From: Acidimicrobiales bacterium
GTDB lineage: Bacteria > Actinomycetota > Acidimicrobiia > Acidimicrobiales > VFJN01
DNA length: 6,292 nt
Direction: 5' to 3'
NCBI GenBank assembly: GCA_016936035.1
Contig: JAFGPU010000233.1
Span: forward strand, 1-6,292
In this document: in pieces, positions 5,335 to 6,292 of the stretch
Position numbering within the stretch: the first letter of the stretch is position 1
How the letters are laid out: each line of letters opens with the position of its first letter
The notes under the pieces: model-generated
Databases searched by the model: none
Told to the model about the DNA's origin: nothing
Seen by the model: only the letters and a program-made list of their open reading frames with translations
Program-made: the position numbers and the translations under genes

Positions 5335-6292
5335 ATGGCCATCGACTTCGCCGCGATCGCACCGGAGCTGGTGCTGACGATCACCGCCCTGGTGGTGCTG
5401 CTCGTCGACCTCGTGCTCAAGGGCGAGGCCAAGCAGCTCGCCAACCCGATCGCCGCCATCGGCACGATCGTCGCGATCGTGTTCACCGCGCTGCTGTGGG
5501 GCGACGACCGCACCACCTTCGCCGACTCGTTCGTGATCTCCCCGTACGCCGTCGTGTTCAAGCTGGTCTTCCTCGGGGCGCTGCTGGCGATCCTCGGCGT
5601 GTCGTGGCGGTACTTCGCCGAGTCCCGCTTCTTCCAGGGCGAGTACTACTTCCTGCTGCTGGTCAGCTTCCTGGGCATGGTGATCATGCCCAGCGCCCGG
5701 GACCTGCTGCTGCTGTTCGTCGCCCTCGAGACCGTCTCGGTGCCCGCCTTCGTCATGGCCGGTCTGCGCAAGCGCGACCTGTACTCGTCCGAGGCCGCGA
5801 TCAAGTTCTTCCTCATCGGCGTGCTGTCCGTGGCGCTCATGCTGTTCGGCATGTCGATGATCTACGGGTTCACCGGCACCACGAACCTGACCGGCATCGC
5901 CGAGTGGATCGCCGCCAACGACACGCCGCCGCTGCTGCTGGCCAGCGTGCTGCTGGTGATCGTCGGGTTCGGCTTCAAGGTGTCGGCCGTGCCGTTCCAC
6001 TTCTGGGCGCCCGACACCTACGCCGGCTCGCCCATGCCGGTCGCCGCCATGCTGGCCGTCGCCTCGAAGGCCGCTGGGTTCGCCGGGCTGATGGCGGTCA
6101 CGTTCATCGCCTTCGAGCCCGTCGCCGACGTGTGGGCGCCCGCCATGGGCGTGCTGGCGATCCTGACCATGACGCTGGGCAACCTCATCGCCCTGCAGCA
6201 GCAGGACATCGTGCGGCTGCTGGCCTACTCGTCGGTGGCCCAGGCCGGCTACATGCTGATCCCGTTCGGGCTGGCCCAGTCCGGCAACGCCG
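5335..6292 (+). CDS. nuoN: NADH-quinone oxidoreductase subunit N (3' end outside window)
   Basis: NuoN is the antiporter-like subunit nearest the quinone-binding part of complex I, next to NuoK. The window holds 319 complete codons of a protein usually near 480-520 residues, so roughly the last third, including TM12 and its conserved Lys, is missing. The frame has no stop to the edge. Visible key residues are Glu132 in FVALETVSVPAFV (TM5), Lys215 in GFGFKVSAVPFHFWAPDTY (TM7) and Lys245 in AVASKAAGFAGL (TM8), matching E. coli Glu133, Lys217 and Lys247. The stretch QQQDIVRLLAYSSVAQAGYML has Gln where many homologues have His (given here as QQQDIVRLL then AYSSVAQAGYML). The ATG at 5335 has a modest GAGG site at 5322-5325, 9 nt upstream, and no better in-frame start exists upstream. 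It follows nuoM by 81 nt containing a strong hairpin. Confidence 0.95.
   Translation, partial: MAIDFAAIAPELVLTITALVVLLVDLVLKGEAKQLANPIAAIGTIVAIVFTALLWGDDRTTFADSFVISPYAVVFKLVFLGALLAILGVSWRYFAESRFFQGEYYFLLLVSFLGMVIMPSARDLLLLFVALETVSVPAFVMAGLRKRDLYSSEAAIKFFLIGVLSVALMLFGMSMIYGFTGTTNLTGIAEWIAANDTPPLLLASVLLVIVGFGFKVSAVPFHFWAPDTYAGSPMPVAAMLAVASKAAGFAGLMAVTFIAFEPVADVWAPAMGVLAILTMTLGNLIALQQQDIVRLLAYSSVAQAGYMLIPFGLAQSGNA

Noticed and set aside
3559..6000. Second very long open frame on the minus strand opposite nuoM and nuoN
   Set aside because: Same reason: composition-driven shadow of nuoM and nuoN with a biased, charged, repetitive translation.

Overview
This window is the distal half of a nuo operon, which encodes the membrane arm of the proton-pumping NADH:quinone oxidoreductase (respiratory complex I). 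All genes lie on the + strand in the canonical order: the 3' end of a gene that is probably nuoI, then nuoJ, nuoK, nuoL, nuoM and the 5' two thirds of nuoN, which runs off the right edge. The DNA is very GC-rich, with almost every third codon position G or C in the nuo genes (101 of 103 codons in nuoK). Together with the NuoN sequence style (for example the SSVAQAGY stretch), this suggests a high-GC actinobacterium-type organism, perhaps a deep-branching lineage. That placement is inference; no rRNA or other marker is present.

Layout: 1-294 is a C-terminal tail with an Ala/Pro linker and a basic helix, probably NuoI. nuoJ (291-884) overlaps it by ATGA. A 97-nt gap (885-981) separates nuoJ from nuoK (982-1293). 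nuoL (1313-3622) starts with GTG, 19 nt after nuoK. An 86-nt gap precedes nuoM (3709-5253), and an 81-nt gap holding a strong GC hairpin precedes nuoN (5335 to the window end). No stretch longer than 300 bases lacks a gene, and I saw no tRNA, rRNA, CRISPR array, transposase or obvious promoter.

How the genes work together: NuoL, NuoM and NuoN are the three antiporter-like subunits. Each carries the expected buried Glu on TM5 and Lys residues on TM7/TM8, and NuoK supplies two further membrane Glu residues. NuoJ and NuoK, with NuoH and NuoA outside the window, form the link between the quinone site and the antiporter-like subunits. All catalytic-type residues I could locate are intact and no frameshift is visible, so the complex should be functional.

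Most of the window is ordinary. The least ordinary part is the nuoJ-nuoK junction. There, a 34-codon reading frame is joined to both neighbours by ATGA overlaps, has a strong ribosome binding site but foreign-looking codon use, and lies in a run of alternating Shine-Dalgarno-like and complementary segments that can fold in mutually exclusive ways. It may be a small inserted element or a translational coupling/RNA switch; the sequence alone does not decide. Secondary oddities are two large charged insertions in NuoL (one His-rich, one acidic), the tail of the putative NuoI, and the stem-loop between nuoM and nuoN.
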